Notes under the pieces: generated by a model | What the model was told of the DNA's origin: nothing | The model's input: the letters and a program-made list of their open reading frames with translations, nothing else | Databases searched by the model: none | Made by a program: the position numbers and the translations under genes | Part shown: positions 25,506 to 33,557 of the stretch, one piece after another | Layout: each line of letters opens with the position of its first letter | Position numbering within the stretch: position 1 is the first letter of the stretch | NCBI RefSeq assembly: GCF_003315415.1 | Contig: NZ_QNSB01000010.1 | Location: 1 to 64,000 of the forward strand | DNA from: Brevibacterium sanguinis | Lineage (GTDB): Bacteria; Actinomycetota; Actinomycetes; Actinomycetales; Brevibacteriaceae | Length of the DNA stretch: 64,000 nucleotides | Direction: 5' to 3'

Positions 25506-26522
25506 TCAGCGGCTCTTCGCCACTCGCGCCTTCGCCTCCCTCAGGACCTGCCGCTCCCGCTTGCGCGCCTCGGCGAGCACCTTCTGCGCCTGGCGCACCG
25601 CCTTCTGCGCCTCCCGGTACTTCCTGTCGGCCATGACGTCGGGATCGTCGTCGGTCGGCAGCTCGGGACCAGGCCCCCCGGGCCCGCCGTCCGCAGCCGG
25701 TCCCTCCGGCCCGGCATCGGCCGCCCGGGGCCCATTCCCCGCGCCCGATCCGGGACCGTCCGGCTCCGCTGCCCGTTCGGCCTCGACCTTCGCGATGTAC
25801 TCGACGAGCCCGTCGAGGCCGAGTTCGAGGCCGAACGCGAACGGGTCCGCCTCCGAGGTGAAGACTCCGGCGTCGATCGCCCTGCGCAGGGAGGGGAAGT
25901 TGTCGACGGTGACGACGGCGTCGTAGAGCCGCGACTCCTGCCGGGCGAGTTCGGCGCCGCTGAGTCCCGTGCTGCGCTCCTTCTCCTGATACCCGGCGAT
26001 GACCATGCCCTTCCACCGAGCCATCCCGGTGACGAAGAGCGCCACGGCGATCCGTTCGTCCTGGGTCAGCGGGGTGTCCGCGAGGGCCTCGAGGCCCGCG
26101 TCGAGCCACGCCGAGCTGTTGGGGGTGATCGGGCTGCCCGAGATCGGCAGGGACAGCAGCCACGGCTGGTTGCTGTAGATCCTCGTCTGCGCCTCATACA
26201 GCTCACCGAGTCGCGCGCGCCAGTCGCCGCTCCCGTCCGTTCGCTCGGGAGGCAGGCCGACCGCCTCCTCCTCCATGAGCAGGAGCAGGTCGTCCTTCGC
26301 GCTGACATAGCGGTACAGCGACATCGGGGTGTACCCGAGGCGCTTGGCCACCGCCGACATCGACACCGCCTGGATGCCCTCCTGGTCGGCGATCTCGATC
26401 GCTGCGTCGACGATCTTCTCGACGCTCATCTCCCGCTTGGGCCCGCGCTGCGGTGTGGCCGCGACTCCCCAGGCCAGGGCGATGCCACGGGGAAGCTGCT
26501 CGATCGGGTCGTCTGCGCTCAT
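25506..26522 (-). CDS. TetR-family transcriptional regulator
   Basis: Local repressor of the divergent ABC exporter. The N-terminal HTH is at about residues 35-80: MSVEKIVDAAIEIADQEG then AVAKRLGYTPMSLYRYV, a classical TetR helix-turn-helix. A ligand-binding helical domain follows, and a C-terminal Gly/Pro linker with a basic coiled-coil-like tail (AQKVLAEARKRERQVLREAK) makes the protein longer (338 residues) than usual TetR members. I prefer ATG 26522 (MSADDP) to the upstream 26585 start since the latter would run through the palindromic operator. TATGAT at 26531-26536 on the minus strand is a -10 that would place transcription start at or near the ATG, so the mRNA may be leaderless. Confidence 0.85.
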   Translation of the reverse strand: MSADDPIEQLPRGIALAWGVAATPQRGPKREMSVEKIVDAAIEIADQEGIQAVSMSAVAKRLGYTPMSLYRYVSAKDDLLLLMEEEAVGLPPERTDGSGDWRARLGELYEAQTRIYSNQPWLLSLPISGSPITPNSSAWLDAGLEALADTPLTQDERIAVALFVTGMARWKGMVIAGYQEKERSTGLSGAELARQESRLYDAVVTVDNFPSLRRAIDAGVFTSEADPFAFGLELGLDGLVEYIAKVEAERAAEPDGPGSGAGNGPRAADAGPEGPAADGGPGGPGPELPTDDDPDVMADRKYREAQKAVRQAQKVLAEARKRERQVLREAKARVAKSR

Positions 26523-26537
26523 GGGGAGATCATACGT

Positions 26538-26590
26538 TGTGTAGGGCATATATTGCGTGTTACTGTCATATACAGTTTCTCCCATACACA
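26538..26590. promoter_or_regulatory. Candidate TetR operator/divergent promoter
   Basis: Between the TetR and ABC genes, AT-rich by local standards. It contains the palindrome ACTGT-CATAT-ACAGT (26562-26576) overlapping a TATACA -10-like element for the exporter genes, and an outer inverted pair TGTGTAGGG (26538-26546) / CCCATACACA (26581-26590). Both are reasonable repressor sites; which one TetR uses is not decided by the sequence. Confidence 0.55.
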
Positions 26591-26640
26591 GTTGTTCGAC
26601 GGAGAGACCACGCCTCTCGACAGCAGAAGGGACCCGTCAG

Positions 26641-27558
26641 ATGCACCACACACCGACCACCGACACGCACCGCCCGGAGGCAACGCCCCCGCACCCGGCC
26701 ATCGCGCTCGCGAACGTCTCCGTCCGCCTCGGCGGGAAGACGGTTCTCCGGGACCTCGATCTCACCGTCGAGACGGGCGAGGTCTTCGCCCTCCTCGGCG
26801 CGAACGGAGCCGGGAAGACCACGACGATCGGCATCCTCACCACGCTGCTGCGCCCGGATTCCGGGCGCGTGAGCCTCTGCGGGGTCGACGTCCTCGACCG
26901 ACCCGACGAGGCCAGGCGCTGCTTCGCCGTGACCGGACAGTCGGCCGCGGTCGACCACTATCTGACGACGGCGGAGAACCTCATGCTCCTCGGGCGCCTC
27001 TCCGGTCTGTCCGCACGGGAGGCGAAGGCGCGCACCGCCGAGCTCGCCGAGCGGCTGAGCCTGCGCGGCTTCATCGACTCCCGGGTGGGCACTCTCTCGG
27101 GAGGGATGCGGCGCCGGCTCGACCTCGCCCTCAGCCTCGTCGTCCCCGTCGACGTGCTCGTCCTCGACGAGCCCACGACCGGACTGGACACCCGCTCTCG
27201 GCGTGAGCTGTGGGACGAGGTCGCGCGACTCTCGGACGAAGGAACCACCGTGTTCCTCACGACGCAGTACCTCGAGGAGGCCGATGCCCTCGCCGACCGG
27301 ATCGGACTCCTCCACGAGGGTCGCCTCGCCGGACTCGGCACTCCGGACGAACTCAAGGCCCGCGTCGGCGAGGACACCGTGGCGATCCTCGACGGGAACG
27401 GGGCGGCCCTCACCGAGGCGCCCACGGACGGCACGGTGCGCGGGATCTCCGCCGTCCTCGACTCCCTCGACGAGGACCTCGCCGAGGCGACAGTGTCCCT
27501 GCGTCGCCCGAGCCTCGACGACGTGTTCCTGTCCTTCACCTCGGGAGACCGCTCATGA
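26641..27558 (+). CDS. ABC exporter ATP-binding protein, DrrA type
   Basis: A 305-residue nucleotide-binding subunit of a two-component ABC-2 exporter. Walker A is LGANGAGKTTT, the signature is LSGGMRRRLDLA, Walker B is VLVLDEPTTGLD and the switch His region is FLTTQYLEEADALADR, typical of DrrA-type drug, antibiotic or lipid exporters. The end (SLRRPSLDDVFLSFT) is the family's regulatory C terminus. ATG 26641 is preceded by AGAAGGGA at 8 bases. The stop overlaps the permease start by four bases. It should be regulated by the divergent TetR; substrate unknown. Confidence 0.9.
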   Translation: MHHTPTTDTHRPEATPPHPAIALANVSVRLGGKTVLRDLDLTVETGEVFALLGANGAGKTTTIGILTTLLRPDSGRVSLCGVDVLDRPDEARRCFAVTGQSAAVDHYLTTAENLMLLGRLSGLSAREAKARTAELAERLSLRGFIDSRVGTLSGGMRRRLDLALSLVVPVDVLVLDEPTTGLDTRSRRELWDEVARLSDEGTTVFLTTQYLEEADALADRIGLLHEGRLAGLGTPDELKARVGEDTVAILDGNGAALTEAPTDGTVRGISAVLDSLDEDLAEATVSLRRPSLDDVFLSFTSGDRS

Positions 27559-28349
27559 GCCTCAGCCCCGCCCTCCACCGACGTTCCCGCCCGGGCGGCC
27601 TGCGCGCCGAGGCGATCTTCATCGGCCGCAGCCTCCGGCACGCAATGCGCGACGTCGAATCGCTGCTCATGGCGATCGCCCTGCCGGTGATCCTCATGCT
27701 CATGTTCACCTTCGTCTTCGGCGGCGCCCTCGACCCCAGCGGCGACTACGTCGACTACGTGGTGCCCGGGATCATCCTCACCTGCGCGGGATTCGGCGCC
27801 TCCTCGACCGCCCTGTCGGTGGCCGGCGACATGACGACCGGCTTCATCGACCGACTGCGGACGATGCCGGTGAGAGCCGGGGCGGTGATCACGGGCCATG
27901 TGGTCGCGAGCCTGGCGAAGAACCTCTTCGCCACGGGCATCGTCTTCGCGGTCGCCGTGCTCATCGGGTTCCGGCCGACGGCGACCTGGGCGGAATGGTG
28001 CGGCGTCATCGCTCTCATCGCCCTGTACATCCTCGCGATCACCTATCTGTTCGCGGCGATCGGCCTGGCCGCCAAGTCGGCGGAGTCGGCCAGCGGATAC
28101 GGATTCATCCTCCTGTTCCTGCCCTACGTCTCGAGCGCGTTCGTGCCGGTCGACACGATGCCGGACTGGCTGACGTGGTTCGCCGACAACCAGCCGGTGA
28201 CTCCGATCATCGACGCACTGCGCAGCGCGCTGATCGGCACCCCGATGGGCGATTCGGCGCTGCTCGGCGTCGGATGGTGCGTATTGATCCTGGCCGTCGC
28301 CCTGCTCTGGGCGAACCGGATGTTCGCCGCCCGCGCCGACCGCCGCTGA
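27555..28349 (+). CDS. ABC-2 type exporter permease, DrrB type
   Basis: A 264-residue integral membrane protein with about six helices and the ABC-2 family pattern: ALPVILMLMFTFVFGGAL near the N terminus, GGDMTTGFIDRLRTMPV-like coupling loop (SVAGDMTTGFIDRLRTMPV) and the C-terminal SSAFVPVDTMPDWLTWFADN segment common in DrrB proteins. It is translationally coupled (ATGA) to the ATPase gene. The two probably form a dimeric efflux pump for a hydrophobic compound. Confidence 0.88.
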   Translation: MSLSPALHRRSRPGGLRAEAIFIGRSLRHAMRDVESLLMAIALPVILMLMFTFVFGGALDPSGDYVDYVVPGIILTCAGFGASSTALSVAGDMTTGFIDRLRTMPVRAGAVITGHVVASLAKNLFATGIVFAVAVLIGFRPTATWAEWCGVIALIALYILAITYLFAAIGLAAKSAESASGYGFILLFLPYVSSAFVPVDTMPDWLTWFADNQPVTPIIDALRSALIGTPMGDSALLGVGWCVLILAVALLWANRMFAARADRR

Positions 28350-28411
28350 GGCGGGCCGGCTCAGGCCGGCGGTCCGTGCCCGAGATGGGCGAGCCCGACC
28401 GGGGCCGCGGC

Positions 28412-29113
28412 TCAGAAGTCGATGTCGATCGAGGAGTCGCGGTCCCAGTCGCGCGCCCAGCCGAGGTGCTCGAGGGCGAAGTCGAGGATGCCGGCGGTGA
28501 ATCCCCACACCTTGAAGACGCCGACGTCGAACGCCGGTGTCGTCAGTCCCAGATCGGGTCGGGAGAAGGTGCCGCGGTTGCCTGGGGCGACGAGGTCGGC
28601 GATCGAGATCCGATGGACGGCGTACGACTCGTTGTGGTCCATCACCTGCACGGTCCCCGGCTGCGACCAGTAGCCGACCACGGGGGTGACGAGGAAGCTG
28701 CTGACGGGAATGTAGAGCGGCTCCATCTCGCCGAACACCTCGACGCCGGCCGGGGCGATGCCCGCCTCCTCCTCGGCCTCCCGCAGGGCGGCGGCGGTCA
28801 TCGAGTCGTCCTCGGGGTCACGGCTGCCGCCGGGGAACGCGACCTGGCCGGGGTGGTGGCGCAGGACGCTGGCGCGCTGGAGCAGCACGATGTCGAGGTC
28901 GTCGATGCCGAGTCCCGCCAGCCGCGGCAGCTCGTCCTGGCCCGCCGGGGTCCGCGGCGGTTCGCCGCGGCTGAAGAGCATGAGCACCGCCGCGGCCCGG
29001 ACCTCGGCCCCCGAGGGCGCCTTCGCCCTCCGCAGCCATTGGGGCGATCCGCTCGAGCGGGCCAGCTGTTCGAGCTGACTGCGCAGGCTCCGATGGCAGT
29101 CGGCCCCGCTCAT
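28412..29113 (-). CDS. Nudix hydrolase, CoA pyrophosphatase-like
   Basis: A 233-residue Nudix protein that probably cleaves the pyrophosphate of CoA or related nucleotide derivatives. The segment HHPGQVAFPGGSRDPEDDSM followed by AALREAEEEAGI is the UPF0035/NudL-type Nudix box, with the catalytic glutamates REAEEE present. The start ATG 29113 overlaps the nth stop codon (ATGA). The gene corresponds by position to M. tuberculosis Rv3672c. In that species the serine protease gene marP follows; here the TetR/ABC module stands in its place. Confidence 0.88.
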   Translation of the reverse strand: MSGADCHRSLRSQLEQLARSSGSPQWLRRAKAPSGAEVRAAAVLMLFSRGEPPRTPAGQDELPRLAGLGIDDLDIVLLQRASVLRHHPGQVAFPGGSRDPEDDSMTAAALREAEEEAGIAPAGVEVFGEMEPLYIPVSSFLVTPVVGYWSQPGTVQVMDHNESYAVHRISIADLVAPGNRGTFSRPDLGLTTPAFDVGVFKVWGFTAGILDFALEHLGWARDWDRDSSIDIDF

Positions 29114-29850
29114 GCCAGTGGAGCCATCTCGTACTTGAACATCGCCCGGGCCTTGTCGGGGTCGAGTTCTCCGATCCCGAACGACGGGCACAGGGTCATG
29201 AGCGGGCAGGCCCCGCAGGCGGGCTTGCGCGAGTGGCAGATCCGGCGTCCGTGGAAGATCACCCGATGTGAGAGCAGGGTGAGCTCCTTGGTGGGGAACA
29301 GGCTCGCGATGTCCTCCTCCGCCTTGACCGGGTCCGTCTCCTGGGTCCACCAGAATCGGCGGGCGAGTCGTCCCATGTGGGTGTCGACAGTGATGCCCGG
29401 CTTGTCGAAGGCGTTGCCGAGCACGACGTTGGCGGTCTTGCGGCCGACTCCGGCGAGTTCGACCAGGGCGTCCATCGAGTCGGGGACCTCCCCGTCGTAG
29501 CGGTCGACGAGGTCGTTCGCGAGCTTGACGATGTTGCGGGCCTTCGCCCGGTAGAAGCCGGTGGAGTGGATGAGCTCCTCGACCTCGCCGAGGTTGGCGA
29601 CGGCGAGGCTGTGTGCGTCGGGGAAGGCCGCGAAGAGACCCGGCGTCACCGCGTTGACCCGGATGTCCGTGGTCTGCGCGGACAGGACGGTGGCGATGAG
29701 CAGCTGGAAGGGGGTCTGGAAGTCGAGTTCGCACTTGGCGTTGGGATACACCTCGGCGAGGATGCGATTGATCCTGCGCGCCCGCCGGGTCCTGCCCAGG
29801 GGCGTCTCGCGGGCGAACTTCCGCGCACTCTTCTCAGCCACCGTCAACAC
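29110..29850 (-). CDS. nth: Endonuclease III
   Basis: Base-excision repair glycosylase/AP lyase for oxidised pyrimidines. Motifs: helix-hairpin-helix ELAGVGRKTANVVLGN with the catalytic Lys, the catalytic Asp in TVDTHMGRLARR, and the C-terminal iron-sulfur site C-x6-C-x2-C-x5-C (CHSRKPACGACPLMTLC). Length (246 residues) is normal for actinobacteria. A Nudix hydrolase follows with a 4-base overlap; crp is divergent upstream. Confidence 0.97.
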   Translation of the reverse strand: MLTVAEKSARKFARETPLGRTRRARRINRILAEVYPNAKCELDFQTPFQLLIATVLSAQTTDIRVNAVTPGLFAAFPDAHSLAVANLGEVEELIHSTGFYRAKARNIVKLANDLVDRYDGEVPDSMDALVELAGVGRKTANVVLGNAFDKPGITVDTHMGRLARRFWWTQETDPVKAEEDIASLFPTKELTLLSHRVIFHGRRICHSRKPACGACPLMTLCPSFGIGELDPDKARAMFKYEMAPLA

Positions 29851-30039
29851 GACTCACCATCCTAATCCGTGCCGCCGCTCACCGCAGTCATGTCCGTCAC
29901 AGGGCCGCCGTGGGCACGACGGGACCGTCGGCGAATGCTCCTCGTTTCCGACGAATGCCGCGAACTCCCGGGCATCCGGTGGTGTCACCCTCGCTGACCA
30001 GGTAGATTTGATGGTGAATCTCACGACTAGGAGGACATA

Positions 30040-30717
30040 GTGGATATTGAAGTTGTGCGGGGCGCCACGCTCTTCGCCGGACTCGATGACGAATCGACCA
30101 GTGCACTGATGAAGTTCATGAACCCGCGGAGCCTCCGCCGGGGAACAGTGCTCTTCCACGAAGGCGACGCCGGCGACGAGCTCTACATCGTGTCCACCGG
30201 AAAGCTCAAGATCGGCCGCGAGTCCTCCGACGGTCGTGAGAACCTGCTCTCCGTCGTCGGACCGGGTGAGATCATCGGTGAGCTCAGCCTCTTCGATCCG
30301 GGCCCCCGTTCGACCACCGTCACCGCGGTGTCCCAGTCCGAGCTGCTCAGCCTCAAGCACGAGGACCTCACGACATGGCTCAAGGACCGTCCGCAGGCGG
30401 GGATGAACCTGCTCAAGGCTCTCGCCCAGCGCCTGCGGCGCACGAACGAGACCGTCGGCGACCTCGTGTTCTCCGATGTCCCCGGTCGTGTCGCCAAGGC
30501 CCTGCTCGATCTGGCCGCCCGCTTCTCGAAGCCGGCTCCGGACGGGGTGCTCGTCGCCCATGACCTCACCCAGGAGGAGCTAGCTCAGCTCGTCGGCGCC
30601 TCCCGTGAGACCGTGAACAAGGCGCTGGCCGACTTCGCCGCCCGCGGCTTCATCCGCCTCGAGGCCCGGTCGGTCGTCATCCTCGACATGGAGCGGATGC
30701 GCAACCGCGCCCGCTGA
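30040..30717 (+). CDS. crp: CRP/FNR-family global regulator
   Basis: A 225-residue cAMP-receptor-type regulator, counterpart of Rv3676 and of corynebacterial GlxR. The cyclic-nucleotide domain contains GDELYIVSTGKLKIGRES and the phosphate-binding cassette GEIIGELSLFDPGPRSTTV (with the key RS), and the C-terminal HTH is LTQEELAQLVGASRETVNKAL. GTG 30040 is preceded by AGGAGG at 6 bases. TAGATT (30003-30008) is a possible -10. Just upstream of the start is GTGAATCTCAC, a short palindrome (30014-30024) whose spacing is too small for a normal Crp site. Its regulon should include genes such as acs, but no consensus site was found in this window. Confidence 0.95.
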   Translation: MDIEVVRGATLFAGLDDESTSALMKFMNPRSLRRGTVLFHEGDAGDELYIVSTGKLKIGRESSDGRENLLSVVGPGEIIGELSLFDPGPRSTTVTAVSQSELLSLKHEDLTTWLKDRPQAGMNLLKALAQRLRRTNETVGDLVFSDVPGRVAKALLDLAARFSKPAPDGVLVAHDLTQEELAQLVGASRETVNKALADFAARGFIRLEARSVVILDMERMRNRAR

Positions 30718-30755
30718 GCGGCAGATCGCCTTTCCCTCCGAGGCGATCCTGCACA

Positions 30756-30801
30756 GACACGAGTGAAGCCCGGGTCCGCGGACCCGGGCTTCACTCGTCT
30801 C
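30756..30801. terminator. Very large perfect palindrome downstream of crp
   Basis: Positions 30759-30798 form a perfect 40-base palindrome (20-base-pair stem with no unpaired loop in linear reading), and pairing extends three more positions on each side with one mismatch. It starts about 40 bases after the crp stop codon, between crp and the convergent metallo-hydrolase gene, and is followed by a C/T-rich stretch. It is most simply a strong bidirectional terminator. Confidence 0.8.
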
Positions 30802-30935
30802 CTCCCCCGTCCGTTCGCGCGACCGGCGACGGGGCCGCCCGCCGCGTCAGGCGACCGGCGACGAGGCGGCCTGCTGCGTCAGACGGTCGGCGTCGGCACC
30901 TCCCGCCGCATCAGGACGGCCGGTGTCCCGGCGGC

Positions 30936-31703
30936 TCAGGCGTGATCGTCGGGGCGCAGCGCCCCGAGGTAGCTCAGCTGGGCGCGCACGATCTGCTCGG
31001 CCGCGCCCCGCACGCTCGGATCGATGTCGTGGTAGACGATGTCGCACACCTCGGCGGCGGTCCGCGCTCCCTGGTCGAGGGCGGCACGGACCTGGGCGAT
31101 GCGCTCGCGGCGGTGGCGCCGGTAGTGGTCGAGCACCTCGGCGGGGTGGTCGATCGTCGGTCCATGGGCGGGTTCGATGCGCGAGTACTCGCCGGCCTCG
31201 AGCAGGGCGGTCAGTCGATCGAGCGAATCCAGGTAGTGCTCGAGCGACCCCTGCGGATGCGTGACGATCGTCGTCCCCTCCCCCAGCACCGTGTCCCCGC
31301 TGTAGAGGACGCCGTCGTGGAGCACGCTGATGCTGTCCATCGTGTGCCCCGGGGTCGCCACGATCCGCACGACGTCGGCCTCGTCGCCTCCGAAGGCGAT
31401 CGTGTCGCCGTCGCGCACGGGTCGCGCGTGGCGGGAGAACTCCGGCAGGACCGCGTGCACGGGCACGTCGGGCGCCCATTGATCGACGCTGCCGAGCATC
31501 TCCGAATGGTCGGCGTGCTGGTGGGTGAGGACGATGGCGGCCAGCCGGCGCTCACCCACCTCGGCGAGGATCGCGTCCCGGTGCGCGGCGAGCTCGGGGC
31601 CGGGGTCGATGAGCAGCGCGGAGCGGTCGTCGCGCGCGACGAGCACATAGGTGTTCGTCCCGGTCAGGGTCATCGGTGAGGGGTTGTTCGCGCGGATCCT
31701 CAT
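30936..31703 (-). CDS. Metallo-beta-lactamase-fold hydrolase
   Basis: A 255-residue cytosolic hydrolase with the metal-binding signature THQHADHSEM (HxHxDH), a later VATPGHTMDSI His and YSGDTVLG Asp, matching the LACTB2/Rv3677c-type family. Substrates of such proteins include thioesters and RNA ends; I cannot tell here. It ends a transcription unit starting at the DUF4177/RidA genes: the upstream Nudix-fold gene overlaps its start by 4 bases. It is convergent with crp. Confidence 0.88.
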   Translation of the reverse strand: MRIRANNPSPMTLTGTNTYVLVARDDRSALLIDPGPELAAHRDAILAEVGERRLAAIVLTHQHADHSEMLGSVDQWAPDVPVHAVLPEFSRHARPVRDGDTIAFGGDEADVVRIVATPGHTMDSISVLHDGVLYSGDTVLGEGTTIVTHPQGSLEHYLDSLDRLTALLEAGEYSRIEPAHGPTIDHPAEVLDHYRRHRRERIAQVRAALDQGARTAAEVCDIVYHDIDPSVRGAAEQIVRAQLSYLGALRPDDHA

Positions 31704-32674
31704 GACTCGTCGGTCTCCTCGTCAGCGGTGGCGGGCTCCGAATCGTCGCCCAGGGACACGAAGCCCGGCCTCTCGTCGTCCTCGTCGTCGCCGACGGCCA
31801 CCGCGTGGTCGCGCATCGTGCCCTTGCGGTGCAGGTCGCGGCCGGGTTGGATGACGAGCCCCCATTCGCCGTCCTCCTCGACGATGCCCGGGCGCAGCGG
31901 GTGGACGTCGCGGACCTGGGCCATGGCGGCACCGACGGTCGGCACCGTGAGCAGGCTCTCGAGGACGAGTCGTGTGCTCGCCCCGATCCGGTTGGGGTCG
32001 CCCGCCGCGTCCTCGAGGGTCTCCTGGGGCCTCATCCACCCGCCCGAGGTCTCGTTCGGGGAGAGGAAGTCGACCTCTTGGCCGTAGGGCACGGTGGCGG
32101 CGAAGTAGATCGTGTCGAAGCGGTGCAGCTGCATCGTCGTGTTGATCCAGCGCATCCACGGTTTGCACAGGTCCGGCCGCAGCTTGAGATCGCGTTCGCG
32201 CAGGATCTGCGACCAGGAGACCTCGCTCGAGAACAGCCGTGCGCGGATCGCCCGGGAGTCCGACTGGGGGCGGTCGACGATGTCGCGGTCGACGTTCTCC
32301 GCGAGCAGGATCCCGGTCGCCGCGAACGCGATCCGCGCCGCCGCGGAGAAGTGGTGCAGGGCGCGGGACTTGTTCTCGATCTGCAGGGCGCGGGCGCAGC
32401 GGGCGGAGTTCCAGCCGGCGAGCGGCAGCCTGCGCAGGTCGCCCGAGCGCAGGCTGCTGACCGGGAAGGCCCAGCGATTGCGGTCCTCGACGCCGCGGGC
32501 ATCGAGCTGGCGGGTCACGAAGGTCTCGAGACCCGCCAGGGAGTCCCTGATGAGCACGATCGCCGAGGACGGTCGGGGCGCCTCGGCGACGGGAGCCCGG
32601 CCTTCGGCCTTCCAGTGGTCGAGAAGCCACTGGAGCTCCGTCGAGACGGGCAGGACGCGTCCGCTATGCGGCAT
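31700..32674 (-). CDS. Nudix-fold protein lacking the catalytic Nudix box (pseudoenzyme)
   Basis: A 324-residue protein that aligns with large Nudix proteins found next to RidA and the metallo-hydrolase in actinobacteria. The segment normally reading FPGG...D is AFPVSSLRSGD, and the Nudix helix normally reading RETFEEAGVLLA is ARIAFAATGILLA: every catalytic glutamate is replaced while the flanking hydrophobic pattern is kept. It is thus probably inactive as a hydrolase. A C-terminal acidic tail follows. ATG 32674 overlaps the end of ridA by 11 bases; stop overlaps the next start (ATGA). Function is unknown, possibly binding of a nucleotide or partner protein. Confidence 0.75.
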   Translation of the reverse strand: MPHSGRVLPVSTELQWLLDHWKAEGRAPVAEAPRPSSAIVLIRDSLAGLETFVTRQLDARGVEDRNRWAFPVSSLRSGDLRRLPLAGWNSARCARALQIENKSRALHHFSAAARIAFAATGILLAENVDRDIVDRPQSDSRAIRARLFSSEVSWSQILRERDLKLRPDLCKPWMRWINTTMQLHRFDTIYFAATVPYGQEVDFLSPNETSGGWMRPQETLEDAAGDPNRIGASTRLVLESLLTVPTVGAAMAQVRDVHPLRPGIVEEDGEWGLVIQPGRDLHRKGTMRDHAVAVGDDEDDERPGFVSLGDDSEPATADEETDES

Positions 32675-33137
32675 CGTCCTCGACTTCGACCACGACCTCG
32701 ATCTCGACCGGGGTGCCCAGAGGAAGCGTGTTGACGCCGACGGCGCTGCGGGCGTGCTGTCCCCGGTCACCGAAGATCTCGCCGTAGAGCTCGGACACGC
32801 CGTTGATGACCGCCGGCTGCTGCGTGAAGTCGGAGGTCGAGTTGACGAATCCGGTGACCTTGACGACGCGCACGATCCGGTCGAGGTCGTCGATGACGCT
32901 CGCGATCGCCGCCAAGGCGTTGAGGCCGGCGGTCCGCGCGAGCCGGTAGCCGGTCTCGACATCGACGTCCTCGCCGAGGTGACCGGTCACCTCCAGCTTC
33001 CCGTCGACGACCGGCAGCTGCCCCGACGTGTACACGTAGTTGCCCGAGCGGAGGGCGGGGACGTAGACACCGGCCGGGGCGGCGACCGACGGCAGCGTCA
33101 GTCCGAGTTCGGCGATGCGGTCAAGAGTGGTCGACAT
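32664..33137 (-). CDS. ridA: RidA-family enamine/imine deaminase
   Basis: A 157-residue RidA/YjgF-type protein, longer than canonical RidA and of the branch that lies with crp in actinobacteria (Rv3678c-like). It shows AGVYVPALRSGNYVYTSGQLP near the N terminus and VEIEVVVEVEDDAA at the end. The substrate-binding Arg of the active archetype (R105 region, ...R-x-x-V) is represented by QHARSAVGVNTLPLGTPVE. RidA homologues hydrolyse reactive imines from PLP enzymes. It follows the DUF4177 gene by about 54 bases. Confidence 0.85.
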   Translation of the reverse strand: MSTTLDRIAELGLTLPSVAAPAGVYVPALRSGNYVYTSGQLPVVDGKLEVTGHLGEDVDVETGYRLARTAGLNALAAIASVIDDLDRIVRVVKVTGFVNSTSDFTQQPAVINGVSELYGEIFGDRGQHARSAVGVNTLPLGTPVEIEVVVEVEDDAA

Positions 33138-33191
33138 GCGTTCTCCTTCGACGAGGTGGTGCGAGGTGGTGGGCTGCGAGAGTGCGGAGGC

Positions 33192-33347
33192 TCAGGCCTT
33201 GGGGCGCTTGAGGTAGGCGACGAGACCGTTGCCGTCGGGTCCGGGCACGACCTGGACGAGTTCGTATCCGTCCTCGCCCCACTGGTCGAGGATCTGCTTG
33301 GTCGCGTGAACGATCAGCGGAACGGTGACGTATTCCCACTTGGTCAT
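33192..33347 (-). CDS. Small DUF4177-family protein
   Basis: A 51-residue gene too short to be found with a common 60-residue cut-off. Reading on the minus strand gives MTKWEYVTVPLIVHATKQIL..., then DQWGEDGYELVQVV and NGLVAYLKRPKA, the classic DUF4177 pattern (W-E-Y, x-LNxLG/WG-x-x-G-(W/Y)-EL, L-K-R). AAGGAG is 5 bases before ATG 33347. It starts the RidA operon, where DUF4177 genes are usually found in actinobacteria. Function is unknown. Confidence 0.88.
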   Translation of the reverse strand: MTKWEYVTVPLIVHATKQILDQWGEDGYELVQVVPGPDGNGLVAYLKRPKA

Positions 33348-33503
33348 GGCTCTCCTTCAGTGTCCGGGTTTCCGCACCCGACCGGTGCCGACGCGGGCTC
33401 GAGGCTCCGCGTCGATGCCCGGTCAGGGGCGATCAAGTCCCAAGACTAGCCGAATCGCACAGGGCGAGCCATCGCATCCACTGTGCGGGCGGCGGATGCG
33501 CGA

Positions 33504-33538
33504 CAGGGCGGGACGACCGCATCGGTCGTCCCGCCCTG
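33504..33538 (-). terminator. Terminator of the PBP gene
   Basis: A perfect 16-base-pair stem (33504-33519 with 33523-33538) closed by a CAT loop lies 20 bases after the stop of the class A PBP gene. The 150 bases between here and the DUF4177 start hold no gene that I can see. Confidence 0.75.
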
Positions 33539-33557
33539 CTCACCTCGGTGCGGCGGC

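Noticed and set aside
30014..30024. Crp autoregulatory site before crp
   Set aside because: GTGA and TCAC are only three bases apart, too close for a Crp dimer.
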